Source: Paludibacteraceae bacterium
GTDB lineage: Bacteria; Bacteroidota; Bacteroidia; Bacteroidales; Paludibacteraceae
NCBI GenBank assembly: GCA_016297215.1
Contig: JAEDGZ010000005.1
Location: forward strand, 1-64,000
DNA length: 64,000 nucleotides
Direction of reading: 5' to 3'
Positions 16,588 to 25,462 of the stretch are shown here, piece by piece. Position numbers and translations under genes: made by a program. The notes beneath the pieces are model-generated. The model searched no databases and was not told the origin of the DNA. It saw only the letters and a program-made list of their open reading frames with translations. Position 1 is the first letter of the stretch, and each line of letters starts with the position of its first letter.

Positions 16588-17883
16588 TTATTCTACTACC
16601 ACGAGGTAGTAGTTTTTTTTGCCCTTTTGGAAGAGGAGGTACTTATTATTGAGCAGGGCTGCTGTGGTGATTGGCGTTTGGGGGGCGGTAAGTTTCTCTT
16701 TGTTCATCGAGAAGCCGTTTGCCTGAATCATCTTGCGTGCCTCACCCTTGCTGGGGAAGATATGGGTCTTCTCTGCGAGCAAGTCCAGCGGCGGGATACC
16801 TGCTTCCAGTTCTGCGCGGCTGACAGTATATTGCTCCACTCCCTCGAACACTTGCAGGAAGGTCTCCTCATCTAAGCGCGCCAGCGCCTCGTGGGTAGCA
16901 TTACCGAAGAGGATGTTGCTTGCTTCGACGGCGGCGTTGTAGTCCGCCTCAGAGTGCACCATGATGGTAACCTCTTTCGCCAAGCGTTTCTGCAGCGTGC
17001 GCAGGTGGGGCGCTTGGTCGTGCTCCGCGATGAGCGCGTCTATCTCTTCGCGCTCCAACGAGGTGAATATCTTGATGTAGCGTTTTGCATCGTCATCGCC
17101 CACGTTGAGCCAGAACTGGTAGAACTTATACGGCGAGGTATATTTGCGGTCGAGCCAGATGTTGCCGCTCTCGGTCTTTCCGAACTTGCCGCCATCGGCT
17201 TTGGTGATGAGCGGGCACGTCAGCGCGAAAGCATCGCCGCCGCCCATCTTCTTGATGAGTTCCGTACCCGTCGTGATGTTGCCCCATTGGTCGGAGCCGC
17301 CCATCTGTAGTTTGCAGTTCTTGTGCTTGTTCAGATACACATAGTCGTAGCCTTGGAGCAACTGGTAGGTGAACTCGGTGAAGGACATACCCTGCGAGAA
17401 CTCGCCGTTGAAGCGTTTCTTCACGGAGTCTTTCGCCATCATGTAGTTGACCGTAATCAGTTTGCCCACGTTGCGAGCGAAATCGAGGAAAGTATAGTCC
17501 TTCATCCAGTCGTAGTTATTCACCAGTTCCGCTGCGTTGGGCGCATCGGAATGGAAGTCGAGGAAACGCTCCAACTGGCGTTGGATGCACTCTTGGTTGT
17601 GGCGCAGGGTAGGCTCATCAAGCAAATTACGCTCGGCAGACTTTCCGCTGGGGTCGCCAATCATACCCGTTGCGCCACCGATGAGGGCGATAGGTTTATG
17701 CCCGCAACGTTGCAGATGGCGCAGCATCATGATACCGCACAAGTGCCCGATATGGAGGCTGTCCGCGGTGGGGTCTATGCCCACATACGCTGCAGTTACT
17801 TCTTTCATCAACTGTTCTTCCGTGCCGGGCATGATGTCTTGGAGCATGCCGCGCCAACGCAATTCTTCTACAAAATTCTTCAT
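16588..17883 (-). CDS. tyrS: Tyrosyl-tRNA synthetase
   Basis: A 431-residue class I synthetase that charges tRNA-Tyr. The nucleotide-binding signature is HIGHLCGIMML near residue 43; AYVGIDPTADS precedes it, and KFGKTESGNIWLD is the KMSKS-equivalent loop. The QLLQGYDYVYLN and GGSDQWGNITTG motifs bind tyrosine. The C-terminal S4-like RNA-binding domain is present (FPSKGEARKMIQANGFSMN). I start at 17883 (MKNFVEELRWRG) because this matches the family start; the seven residues upstream come from a TGACAATTTGACAATT repeat string. Confidence 0.96.
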   Translation of the reverse strand: MKNFVEELRWRGMLQDIMPGTEEQLMKEVTAAYVGIDPTADSLHIGHLCGIMMLRHLQRCGHKPIALIGGATGMIGDPSGKSAERNLLDEPTLRHNQECIQRQLERFLDFHSDAPNAAELVNNYDWMKDYTFLDFARNVGKLITVNYMMAKDSVKKRFNGEFSQGMSFTEFTYQLLQGYDYVYLNKHKNCKLQMGGSDQWGNITTGTELIKKMGGGDAFALTCPLITKADGGKFGKTESGNIWLDRKYTSPYKFYQFWLNVGDDDAKRYIKIFTSLEREEIDALIAEHDQAPHLRTLQKRLAKEVTIMVHSEADYNAAVEASNILFGNATHEALARLDEETFLQVFEGVEQYTVSRAELEAGIPPLDLLAEKTHIFPSKGEARKMIQANGFSMNKEKLTAPQTPITTAALLNNKYLLFQKGKKNYYLVVVE

Positions 17884-17904
17884 GTTACTAAACATATTTG
17901 ACAA

Positions 17905-18034
17905 TTTGACAATTTACTATTTTACAATTTCCCCTTGTCTCTGATTAGTTTCCGATATGTGGGGATAAACAAGGAAGGTAGTCGGACACTCAGCAGGCGG
18001 GGACGCCTGCGCACCCGGACATTTGTTATTTGCA
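17905..18034. repeat. Repeat spacer with palindromic family A1 copy
   Basis: 17993-18021 carries GCAGGCGGGGACGCCTGCG then CACCCGGACA. Its left side has TGACAATTTGACAATT. No promoter motif was found for tyrS. Confidence 0.8.
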
Positions 18035-20035
18035 TCACAAGATGCGGGTGCCGATGAGGGAGAATTTGGCGTTGTTACGGATAATCACCACTTGCCCGTT
18101 CTCGATGCGTTTGAGAGCAGGGGCGGTGTCTTGGGACAGATTATGCAAGTCGGTGGCGGCAGCATCGTAGTGGATATAGACCTTCACGCCAAAGGAATTG
18201 ACGGCATCTACGGTCATCACCATGTGTCCGTCCACTTTCTCCACCGTTACCGTACCATCTACGATGAAATAGAGGGGGTCAGTATAGCGGAGATTACCTT
18301 CTTCGTTCATGACGAGCGAAGCGAAGAAAGAGGGTGTGATATAGCCTTCAGACTGGTTTATGCCGGCAGAAGCGAAGACGGTGCCCGGTGCGGCAGTGGA
18401 GTTGATGGGGTATGTGCCTGCGGGCACCACGATATCGTCGTCCGTCATGTCGAGGGTGAACCAAAGGACGAGTTGCTCGGTGATTTCGGGGTTGGTGATT
18501 GCATATTTGAGGTAGTAGCCGAACTCCGTATCTACGATTGCATTTTCGCCATAGTAGCGGATGAGTTCTCCCTCTTCTGTATCTCCGTCTTGCTGCTTGC
18601 TGACACTCCACGCTGTGCGGAAGTCAAAGCGATAGACGATGGAGTCGGTGCAGAGCATCTCGCCTTGTACGAAGATTGAGTCCAGACCATCGAACTCGAC
18701 ATCGATTGTTCCATAGAGCATAAAGCCTTGTGTGGCATTCTCCTCATCGCCGGGCTCGGTGAGATAATGGAGGATGAAGGAGCGATAAACATCTTTCTCA
18801 TTATATGAACCATTGGGAATCTCCGTCGTGTAGAGGTTCATAGAGAGGTAGTAGAGCGAGTCGGGGGAGTAGCCGAGGAAAGTAACATTCTGCGCCAGTT
18901 GGATATTGTCGAAGAACTCGATATTTTGGAAAGTTACATCCACGGTGTCTTTCACGGGTGGGAGGTGGTATTCGAGCGTAACCTTGTAGAGCGTTCCGTT
19001 CTCCGCCTGCATATCGGCATAGACGAAGCGGCAGGTGTCGCGGATATCAAAAGTGGCGTTGATGAAGACGGAGTTGTAGTTGTCGTATGCGCCGCTCGGT
19101 GAGATAACGGTGATATAACCGTATATTTGGTCGCCGACGTAGGTGCCGGATTTAACTTCTGCTGCGGGGATATAGAGTTCTATTTGGTAGTCTTCCCCGA
19201 AGTACTTGCACGCCCATTCATCGGGGAGCATCATATCATTGAGTTCCCAGTCGTATTTGTGGATAACGACGGTGTCTGTGGGGGTGGGCACGGGCGCATC
19301 GAGTTTGATGACATGGAGGTTCTCGTCGGAACCGAAGATTTCGGCGTAGAGGTGATACATACGGTTCTCGTCTAAGGTAACCGTAGCCGTGGGGCTGGTG
19401 AGGGGGGTGATGGTATCTTTGAGATATGCGAGGTAGGTGTTTTTGTCGAAGACATGACCGCGCGCTTTCTCTCCGGTGTATTGGATGTAACTATCGAAGC
19501 AAAGGGAGACAGCCCATCCGTTGTTGGCTTTGCCGTTGAAGATGGTGGAATCGGAGTTGGTGAGTACGAAGTTTCCTTTGGGTACGATGTATTCGACAGT
19601 ATCTTTGGGTTGGGGTTTCGACCAGTTGAGGTCGCAGAGATAGATGACGGGGTCTGTGGAAGTGGGTCCCCATCCTTTGAGGGTTGCATCGATATGGATA
19701 GCGGTGTTGCGGTCGCCTGTAACAACGGCTGTAACGTCTGTAAGCAATCTGGGCATGTTGTTAGCAACGATACCGCCTTGGTTGTAGGTGTAGTCGTCGA
19801 TGTCGCTGCCTGTGAAGGTGCCGGTCATGTCTTCGGAGAAGGTGTACCAATTGAGATAGACCTTGTATCTGACATTATTGACTTTTGCGGAGCCTTCGTA
19901 GAGCCACATACCTTGCTCGTTGTCGTATGCGAGGTAGTCGGGTTGTTCAACAGAGATACGGATGGTATCTAAAGCGTCTGCGGCGTAGCATGAGAGCGCG
20001 CAGAGGGTAAGAAATAGAGCGAAAAACTTTTTCAT
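18035..20035 (-). CDS. Large secreted protein with IENGQVVIIR-type tail
   Basis: A 666-residue exported protein of unknown function. The signal peptide is residues 1-18 (MKKFFALFLTLCALSCYA); the start at 20035 is fixed by a promoter just upstream. The body consists of several repeated modules of about 110 residues, each carrying a pattern like GTYTGDQIYGYITV, NGTLYKVTLEYH or YVGDQIY with DTV strings between them, suggesting tandem beta-sandwich domains. The last 22 residues include KRIENGQVVIIRNNAKFSLIG, matching the tail of the protein at 210-1235. Probably exported to the surface; substrate or partner unknown. Confidence 0.75.
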   Translation of the reverse strand: MKKFFALFLTLCALSCYAADALDTIRISVEQPDYLAYDNEQGMWLYEGSAKVNNVRYKVYLNWYTFSEDMTGTFTGSDIDDYTYNQGGIVANNMPRLLTDVTAVVTGDRNTAIHIDATLKGWGPTSTDPVIYLCDLNWSKPQPKDTVEYIVPKGNFVLTNSDSTIFNGKANNGWAVSLCFDSYIQYTGEKARGHVFDKNTYLAYLKDTITPLTSPTATVTLDENRMYHLYAEIFGSDENLHVIKLDAPVPTPTDTVVIHKYDWELNDMMLPDEWACKYFGEDYQIELYIPAAEVKSGTYVGDQIYGYITVISPSGAYDNYNSVFINATFDIRDTCRFVYADMQAENGTLYKVTLEYHLPPVKDTVDVTFQNIEFFDNIQLAQNVTFLGYSPDSLYYLSMNLYTTEIPNGSYNEKDVYRSFILHYLTEPGDEENATQGFMLYGTIDVEFDGLDSIFVQGEMLCTDSIVYRFDFRTAWSVSKQQDGDTEEGELIRYYGENAIVDTEFGYYLKYAITNPEITEQLVLWFTLDMTDDDIVVPAGTYPINSTAAPGTVFASAGINQSEGYITPSFFASLVMNEEGNLRYTDPLYFIVDGTVTVEKVDGHMVMTVDAVNSFGVKVYIHYDAAATDLHNLSQDTAPALKRIENGQVVIIRNNAKFSLIGTRIL

Positions 20036-20076
20036 AAACAATGTGGTAAATATGTTTGTATTATAACAATTTTGTG

Positions 20077-20108
20077 CAAAGGTAGCATAATTTTTTCGAA
20101 TACGCAAA
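20077..20108 (-). promoter_or_regulatory. Promoter of the secreted protein gene
   Basis: Minus strand TTTGC (20104-20108), 19 bases, TACCTTTG (20077-20084). Confidence 0.85.
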
Positions 20109-20136
20109 CAAAATAACATAAAAAAAGTGGATTTTC

Positions 20137-20167
20137 TTGCATATATCGCTTTTTTGCCGTATCTTTG
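20137..20167 (+). promoter_or_regulatory. Promoter reading toward 20395
   Basis: TTGC (20137-20140), 19 bases, TATCTTTG (20160-20167). The transcript would cross the MITE-like element before reaching the gene at 20395. Confidence 0.75.
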
Positions 20168-20213
20168 CAGCGGGAAATCGGATGAGCGGTTTCATAGTGG
20201 CAGTAAATTACCA

Positions 20214-20384
20214 TTAAATAAGGTGAACTCAAAATAAGAAACATATACTTCGAAACGTAGACAATTCTTTTATTTCAACAAAAATTTTATCTTAAACATA
20301 TAATTAATCATTAATTTATTACCAAAAACCAAATTAGTTTTTGAGTGCTGAAAAATAGTTTGCTTATATCGACTCACGTTAAAT
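20214..20384 (-). mobile_element. MITE-like element, copy 1 (reverse orientation)
   Basis: About 171 bp, reverse-oriented relative to the other copies. Ends are AGGTGAACTCAAAATAAG and CTTATATCGACTCACGTTAA, imperfect inverted repeats of each other. The interior has ACCAAAAACCAAATTAG and TATTTCAACAAAAATTTT, both shared with copies at 31450, 37663 and 39690. It encodes nothing. Confidence 0.75.
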
Positions 20385-20394
20385 AAATAAAGTT

Positions 20395-20799
20395 ATGACA
20401 ACAGGCGGAAAAGTGGCGACCACATTATCGGTGCTTGCAGTCGTGGGACTGGCAGTATTTATCTTCATCAAGTTCTTCTTTGTGTATAGCGAGGGTATCA
20501 ACGAGGGTGATATCAACTATTTTCAGAAGGAGGGATTTTTGTTTAAGACGTATGAGGGTAAGATGATTCAGACGGGCTATAACTCGAAGAACAGCAGTGC
20601 TACGATACAGTCGAACGAGTTTAAGTTCTCGGTGGATGACCCGCGCATTGCAGCGCAGATAGAGTCTTCTGGCAGCCGGCAGATGAAGTTGCATTGGAAG
20701 CGCTATTTGGGGACATTGCCGTGGCGCGGGAATAGCGAGTATGTGGTGGATAGCATCGTGTCGGTGGTGCCGGTGCAAGACGTGTTGCCGCCGCAGTGA
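20395..20799 (+). CDS. Conserved small membrane-anchored protein
   Basis: A 134-residue protein with one N-terminal membrane segment (residues ~9-28) and a soluble domain containing YSEGINEGDINYFQKEG and FLFKTYEGKMIQ. This pattern is that of a small conserved Bacteroidales family; relatives are sometimes labelled 6-phosphogluconate dehydrogenase, which cannot be right at this length and without a nucleotide-binding motif. The orientation is likely in-out with the domain in the periplasm. Function unknown. It is transcribed through a MITE-like leader. Confidence 0.8.
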   Translation: MTTGGKVATTLSVLAVVGLAVFIFIKFFFVYSEGINEGDINYFQKEGFLFKTYEGKMIQTGYNSKNSSATIQSNEFKFSVDDPRIAAQIESSGSRQMKLHWKRYLGTLPWRGNSEYVVDSIVSVVPVQDVLPPQ

Positions 20800-20889
20800 T
20801 CAATTATGGGGTATTAGCATTTTGATAGGGATATTGTTCGAAAGGTGTCATTTTGATATTTTGCGGATGTGCTTCTATTTTCGTGTTAG

Positions 20890-20922
20890 ACCCTTATTAA
20901 ACCCTTACTTAACCCTTACTCA
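20890..20922. repeat. 11-bp tandem repeat
   Basis: Three copies of ACCCTTAYTWA upstream of coaX, followed by CAAACTCGTGTTTGAAGTGAG, which can form a short hairpin. Confidence 0.7.
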
Positions 20923-20982
20923 AACTCGTGTTTGAAGTGAGTCTTGCTTGTTTGACACTTTGATACGAATTGACGGAAAAGT

Positions 20983-21735
20983 ATGAATCTTTGTATAGAC
21001 CAAGGCAATTCGCGCACGAAAGTGGCGATAATAGGCGATGAGGGTAAGTTGCTGCATACCTTTATCTACAAGTCGTTTGCGTCGTCGGATGTAGAGCGGC
21101 TCTTTTCGCTCTATCCTATCACGGACAGTATCATCTCCTCGGTGATAAACATCGAGCCTGCCGTGGTCAACTCGCTGAACCGTCTATCGAAGCATTTCAT
21201 CCTATTCGACCACAAGACTCCCATTCCCATCCGCAACGGCTACGACACGCCGGAGACGCTGGGGCAAGACCGATTGGCAGCGGCGGTGGGGGCTGTGGCG
21301 CTTTGCCCGAACGAGAATTTGCTGATTATCGACGCGGGCTCTGCGATAACGTATGACTACGTGTCCGCCGACGGGACTTTCTGCGGCGGGAACATCGCGC
21401 CCGGGATAAAGATGCGACTGACCATGCTCAACCGCCTGACCAAGAAGCTGCCGCTGGTGGAAGCCGAGGAGAGCGAGTTGATACCGCTCTTCGGGAAGAA
21501 CACGCGGGACGCGATAGCCGCGGGCGTGGTGCGCGGCGTGGCGTATGAGGTGAAGGGGTATATGCGGACGCTGGTGGACCGCGGGCAGCATTTCCAGACC
21601 TATCTCACGGGGGGAAATGCACCTTATATACTGAATAATGTCCGCTCCCACGGCAAGCGCAACTATGCCATCCACCACGAGAAACACCTCGTGCTGATTG
21701 GGCTGAACACGATTTTGAGTTACAACAAGGGCTGA
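20983..21735 (+). CDS. coaX: Type III pantothenate kinase
   Basis: A 250-residue CoaX, which phosphorylates pantothenate in the first step of coenzyme A synthesis. The ASKHA-fold phosphate motif is IDQGNSRTKVAI (residues 4-15), GYDTPETLGQDRLAAAVGA binds pantothenate, and IDAGSAITYD is the second phosphate motif. The C-terminal YLTGGNAPYI is the adenosine motif. Type III enzymes need a monovalent cation and are not feedback-inhibited by CoA (family knowledge). coaD, a later step, is also in this window at 57701. Confidence 0.95.
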   Translation: MNLCIDQGNSRTKVAIIGDEGKLLHTFIYKSFASSDVERLFSLYPITDSIISSVINIEPAVVNSLNRLSKHFILFDHKTPIPIRNGYDTPETLGQDRLAAAVGAVALCPNENLLIIDAGSAITYDYVSADGTFCGGNIAPGIKMRLTMLNRLTKKLPLVEAEESELIPLFGKNTRDAIAAGVVRGVAYEVKGYMRTLVDRGQHFQTYLTGGNAPYILNNVRSHGKRNYAIHHEKHLVLIGLNTILSYNKG

Positions 21736-21850
21736 AAACCTCAAGGGAAATGCAACGATACGCTTTGGCTTCCGAAAGCTATACGAAACTACCGCAAGTT
21801 ATAAAGCTACACGAAGAAAACGCAAGAAATCATAAAAAAAATGCCAAACA

Positions 21851-21882
21851 TTTGTGAGTTTGGTATTTTTTTTGTATCTTTG
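21851..21882 (+). promoter_or_regulatory. Promoter of outer-membrane protein/TPR/lptC cluster
   Basis: TTTGT (21851-21855), 19 bases, TATCTTTG (21875-21882), 40 bases before the start codon of the outer-membrane protein. Confidence 0.85.
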
Positions 21883-21922
21883 CAGGCTGATAAGGAAAAA
21901 GCAATTATTTTAGAAAAGCTGA

Positions 21923-23155
21923 ATGCAGACATTGAAACGATATATCATATTATTAACGGGCGTGTTGATGCTACCTTTCGTGGCATCCGTAGCTATAGCT
22001 CAGAACGGCACTTCTTCGCCTTATTCGCGTTTCGGCTACGGCGATTTGAGTGATAACGTGCCGAACACGTACCGCGCCATGGGTGGCGTGGGGCTGGGTA
22101 TGCGTAGCAACAAGGTCATCAACCCCGCGCAGCCTGCGTCGTTCACGGCGGGCGACAGCCTGACCTTTATGTTCGACTTGGCGGCAAGTATCATGTGGTC
22201 GGCTTACTCGGACGTGTCGGGCAACCGCAACAAGGCGAACGGTAACTTGGAGTACCTGTCGCTGCAATTCCCGCTCTACAAGCGTTATATAGCGTTCTCG
22301 GCGGGCGTGTTGCCTTATTCTGCGGTGGGATACGACTTGGCGGTGGGCGACTCCATCCACTCGGACTACCACTACGTGGCATCGTATGTGGGTACGGGAG
22401 GGATTAGTCAGGTCTATGGTGGCTTGAGTTTCAATATATGCGACTGGGTGGCATTGGGCGCGAACGTCTATTACATGTTCGGCACCACGACCAACACGCG
22501 CACGCTGACCTTCACGGAGGCGGCGCTGAAAGGCAGTTCGCAGGAGTCGGAACTCCGCGTGAGCAGTATCCGTTTGCGCTACGGTGCGCAGTTCTTCCAT
22601 ACCTTTGGCGACCACACCATCGTGCTGGGCGGCGTCTTCGAGAACAAGCAGAAGATGAGCAGCACCTCTTATACCACTATCGAGACGCAGTCGGAAGATA
22701 CGGTCTCGGTGCTGGAAGGCGGGTTTGAACTGCCGATGGTGTATGGCGGCGGCGTGAGTTACAGTTGGGCAGACCGTCTGACGGTGGCTTTCGACTACCA
22801 GCGGCAGTGCATGTCCGCGGCGATGTATCAAGGCAAGACCAATGCCTTCCGCGACCGCAGCCGCTACAGCGCGGGCGTGGAGTATCGCCACAACCCCAAC
22901 GGACGCCGATACTACGAGCGTATGCTCTGGCGCTGCGGCGTGAACGTGGCGGACTCCTATTCCTTGGTGAACAGTGCGCAGGACGTTACCGCCAGCATAG
23001 GTATCGGTTTCCCCCTGCGGACGGCGGCGACGGTGTTCAACGCCACGCTGGAATACACACACCGAGGCAATGCCGCGACCTTGCAGGAGAACTCGCTGAG
23101 GCTGACTATTAACGCCTCCATCTCCGAAAACTGGTTCTTCAAGCGGAAGTTGTGA
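21923..23155 (+). CDS. Conserved Bacteroidales outer-membrane beta-barrel protein
   Basis: A 410-residue exported protein: signal peptide residues 1-26, then SPYSRFGYGDLSDNVPNTYRAMGGVGLGM, a start typical of FadL-like or porin-like barrels in this order. Alternating aromatic strands continue to the C terminus. Its place between coaX and a TPR protein/lptC group is a conserved Bacteroidales arrangement, which suggests a role in envelope biogenesis; the exact substrate is unknown. Confidence 0.82.
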   Translation: MQTLKRYIILLTGVLMLPFVASVAIAQNGTSSPYSRFGYGDLSDNVPNTYRAMGGVGLGMRSNKVINPAQPASFTAGDSLTFMFDLAASIMWSAYSDVSGNRNKANGNLEYLSLQFPLYKRYIAFSAGVLPYSAVGYDLAVGDSIHSDYHYVASYVGTGGISQVYGGLSFNICDWVALGANVYYMFGTTTNTRTLTFTEAALKGSSQESELRVSSIRLRYGAQFFHTFGDHTIVLGGVFENKQKMSSTSYTTIETQSEDTVSVLEGGFELPMVYGGGVSYSWADRLTVAFDYQRQCMSAAMYQGKTNAFRDRSRYSAGVEYRHNPNGRRYYERMLWRCGVNVADSYSLVNSAQDVTASIGIGFPLRTAATVFNATLEYTHRGNAATLQENSLRLTINASISENWFFKRKL

Positions 23156-23287
23156 TGGAAGACCGCGCTTCACGCTGTCGGACCGCTACGCTGAAAGACC
23201 GCTGACCACTATGGTGCGGCCTGGAGACCGCACCTCCACTGACCACTAACCACTAATAAAAATAACTCTTAAAACATACCAACATTT
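23156..23287. repeat. Repeat spacer with stand-alone family B copy
   Basis: 23211-23238 is ATGGTGCGGCCTGGAGACCG followed by CACCTCCA, a palindromic unit. This copy allows the insertion in lpxK to be recognised. It is preceded by CGCTTCACGCTGTCGGACCG and followed by CCACTAACCACTAA direct repeats. Confidence 0.8.
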
Positions 23288-24718
23288 ATGAAACTAAAAT
23301 CGTTTATTGCTCTGGCGTTGTGCGCCGCTATTCCGGCAGTCTGCAGCGCGAAGAAACCGAAGAAAGTAGAAATCGAAGAAGCGCAGCAGGCACCCGTAGC
23401 GGTAGCCGAGCCCGAGGAGGCACCTACCATCACCGAGGAGTGCGTCATCAACGTGTCGCTCTTCAACGAGAGCGTGAAGAACAAACAGTTTGCCGACGCC
23501 TACGAACCGTGGTGGGAAGTGTACACCACTTGCCCGAACGCCAACAAGGCTATCTACACGCAGGGTAGCAAAATCATCGAGTGGAAGTACAAGAACGCTA
23601 CCGACGAAGCCGAGAAAGACCGTCTGCGCAAGTTGTTGCTGGAGATGAGCGATAAGCGTATCAAGTACTTCGGCGACGACCCCAAGTACCCTACTGCTTA
23701 CGTGCTGGGCTTGAAGGGACTGGACTACTGCGAGTACTTCCCCGAAGACCCCGCAAGCGAGAACTGCTACTCGTGGCTCAAAGCCTCGGTGGAGGGCATG
23801 AAAGAACGCAGCCAAATCATGGTATTGGTGAAGTTGGTGGACGTGTCGTATGCCATCTACAAGACCAACCCTGACCAATACGGCGAGCGCTTCATCTCTG
23901 ACTATGAGTTGGCGTCGAACTACCTCTCGCAGAAAGCAGCCAACCCCGCAGACAAGAACGCGGCTATCGCTGCCAAGCAGAAAGACTATGTGGACAATAT
24001 CTTCGCTATCTCCGGTGCGGCAGACTGCTCCAAGTTGGACGAGATTTACGCACAGGTGGTAGAGGACAACAAGGAGAACATGGACATGCTCGGCAAGGTG
24101 GCAGCGCTGTACAAACGCGTGAAATGCACCGAGAGCGATGTTTATTTCGCTGCTTGCGAGAACGCTCACCGTCTGCAACCCACCGAGGAGTCGGCTGCCG
24201 GCTGCGCACGTATGTCCACCAAGAAAGAGGACTACCGCGGCGCTATCGAGTACTACGAGCAGGCTATCGCCTTGGCAACGGCTATCGACCCCGCAGACGA
24301 GGATATCGCTGACTATCAGTACAGTATCGCACTGATATACCTAACTAACCTTAAGAATTACCCGCAGGCGCGTGCGTATGCGCGTATGTCGCTCAACAGC
24401 CGCGAGGATCAGGGACGCTGCTACATCGTTATCGGTTGTGCGTATGCGGCTTCGCAGCCTTATTCCACCGCTGACTATCCTGCTGCGAAGGCGGCTATCC
24501 TGAACAAAACCGTCTTCTGGGCGGCTGTGGATAAGTTCGTGAAGGCGAAGTCGGTTGACCCCTCTTGCGCTGCTGACGCCGACAAACTGATTGCTACTTA
24601 CAGCAAGTACTATCCCACCCGCGAGGAGATGTTCGACCTCCCGAACGAACTGGGCGGAGCGACCTACTACGTAGGCGGCTGGATAGGTGAGACCACCACC
24701 TGCCGTGCAGGCAAATAA
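23288..24718 (+). CDS. Periplasmic tetratricopeptide-repeat protein
   Basis: A 476-residue exported protein. The signal peptide (residues ~1-19) ends VCSA; a low-complexity segment rich in Glu, Ala and Pro follows (VEIEEAQQAPVAVAEPEEAP). The remainder is helical with TPR-like units, clearest at DYRGAIEYYEQAIALA and YPQARAYARMSL. It lies between an outer-membrane barrel and lptC in a conserved order. A scaffold role in envelope assembly is likely, with no catalytic motif. Confidence 0.85.
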   Translation: MKLKSFIALALCAAIPAVCSAKKPKKVEIEEAQQAPVAVAEPEEAPTITEECVINVSLFNESVKNKQFADAYEPWWEVYTTCPNANKAIYTQGSKIIEWKYKNATDEAEKDRLRKLLLEMSDKRIKYFGDDPKYPTAYVLGLKGLDYCEYFPEDPASENCYSWLKASVEGMKERSQIMVLVKLVDVSYAIYKTNPDQYGERFISDYELASNYLSQKAANPADKNAAIAAKQKDYVDNIFAISGAADCSKLDEIYAQVVEDNKENMDMLGKVAALYKRVKCTESDVYFAACENAHRLQPTEESAAGCARMSTKKEDYRGAIEYYEQAIALATAIDPADEDIADYQYSIALIYLTNLKNYPQARAYARMSLNSREDQGRCYIVIGCAYAASQPYSTADYPAAKAAILNKTVFWAAVDKFVKAKSVDPSCAADADKLIATYSKYYPTREEMFDLPNELGGATYYVGGWIGETTTCRAGK

Positions 24719-24721
24719 ACA

Positions 24722-25324
24722 GTGAGACTTCTTTGGAACCATAGTGCACCATCCCTGTCCCTCCTATTGAGAAGGGTAGGGGTGGTGTTCGCGCTTTTCG
24801 CAGGGCTGTTGGCGTGCACCATCGGCTGTTCGCGTGGGGAGATGAAGATTGACCGCGTGGCGCTGAGCGAACGAGCGACAGTGCCCGTGCTGGACGCCAG
24901 CGAGGTGAGCACCCTCATCTCCGACTCGGGCATCACGCGCTATCGTATCAACGCGCAGCAATGGCGTATCTACGACAAGGCGAAGCCCGCCTATTGGGAC
25001 TTCCCAAAGGGGATCTACCTTGAGAAGTTCGACGAGGAACTGAAGGTCAATGCCTCGTTGCGCTCCGACTATGCCAAGTACTGGGAGGAGGAGCAGATTT
25101 GGCACCTGACGGGCAATGTCTATGCCGTGAACGAGAAGAACGAGATATTCGAGACGCCCGAACTCTATTGGAACCAGAAGGCAGAGACGGTCTATTCCGA
25201 CTCGGTCATCAAAATCACCCGCGAGCAGTCTATCATAGAGGGCATAGGTTTCACCTCCAACCAAGAGATGACCAAATACACCATCCTGAACCCCACAGGG
25301 GTGTTCCCCATAAAAGAGGAGTAA
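24722..25324 (+). CDS. lptC: LPS export periplasmic protein LptC
   Basis: A 200-residue LptC-family protein, which links the inner-membrane LptBFG complex to LptA and passes LPS across the periplasm. A lipoprotein-like signal ends at Cys in CTIGCSRGE; the beta-jellyroll follows (SGITRYRINAQQWRIYDKAKPAYWDFPKGIYLEKF, WHLTGNVYAVN). The GTG at 24722 is the earliest start, but its first ~19 residues are encoded by a CCCTGTCCCTCCTATTGAGA-type repeat; GTG at 24782 or 24785 would give a normal short signal. It starts 4 bases after the TPR gene stop. Confidence 0.85.
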   Translation: MRLLWNHSAPSLSLLLRRVGVVFALFAGLLACTIGCSRGEMKIDRVALSERATVPVLDASEVSTLISDSGITRYRINAQQWRIYDKAKPAYWDFPKGIYLEKFDEELKVNASLRSDYAKYWEEEQIWHLTGNVYAVNEKNEIFETPELYWNQKAETVYSDSVIKITREQSIIEGIGFTSNQEMTKYTILNPTGVFPIKEE

Positions 25325-25462
25325 TTTCGCTACGCGAGGTAATAAGTAATTCGCGCTTCGCGCTGTAATAAGTAATATCTCGCTGTGCATATTACCTATT
25401 ACTTATTACCTATTACCTATTGCGAAAAATATTACCTATTACTTATTATCTATTACTTTCCA
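25325..25462. repeat. ATTACCTATTACTTATT repeat spacer
   Basis: Units TTCGCTACGCGAGGTAATAA and TCGCGCTTCGCGCTGTAATA are followed by their complement ATTACCTATTACTTATTACC several times. The spacer is in frame with fabG and would add 26 artificial residues if the upstream ATG were used. Confidence 0.8.

Larger units (their letters stand above)
20036..20394. other. Divergent promoter region with a MITE-like insertion
   Basis: No gene. Holds a minus promoter for the secreted protein (20077-20108), a plus promoter (20137-20167) and, between that promoter and the next gene, a reverse-oriented MITE-like element (20214-20384). Confidence 0.75.
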
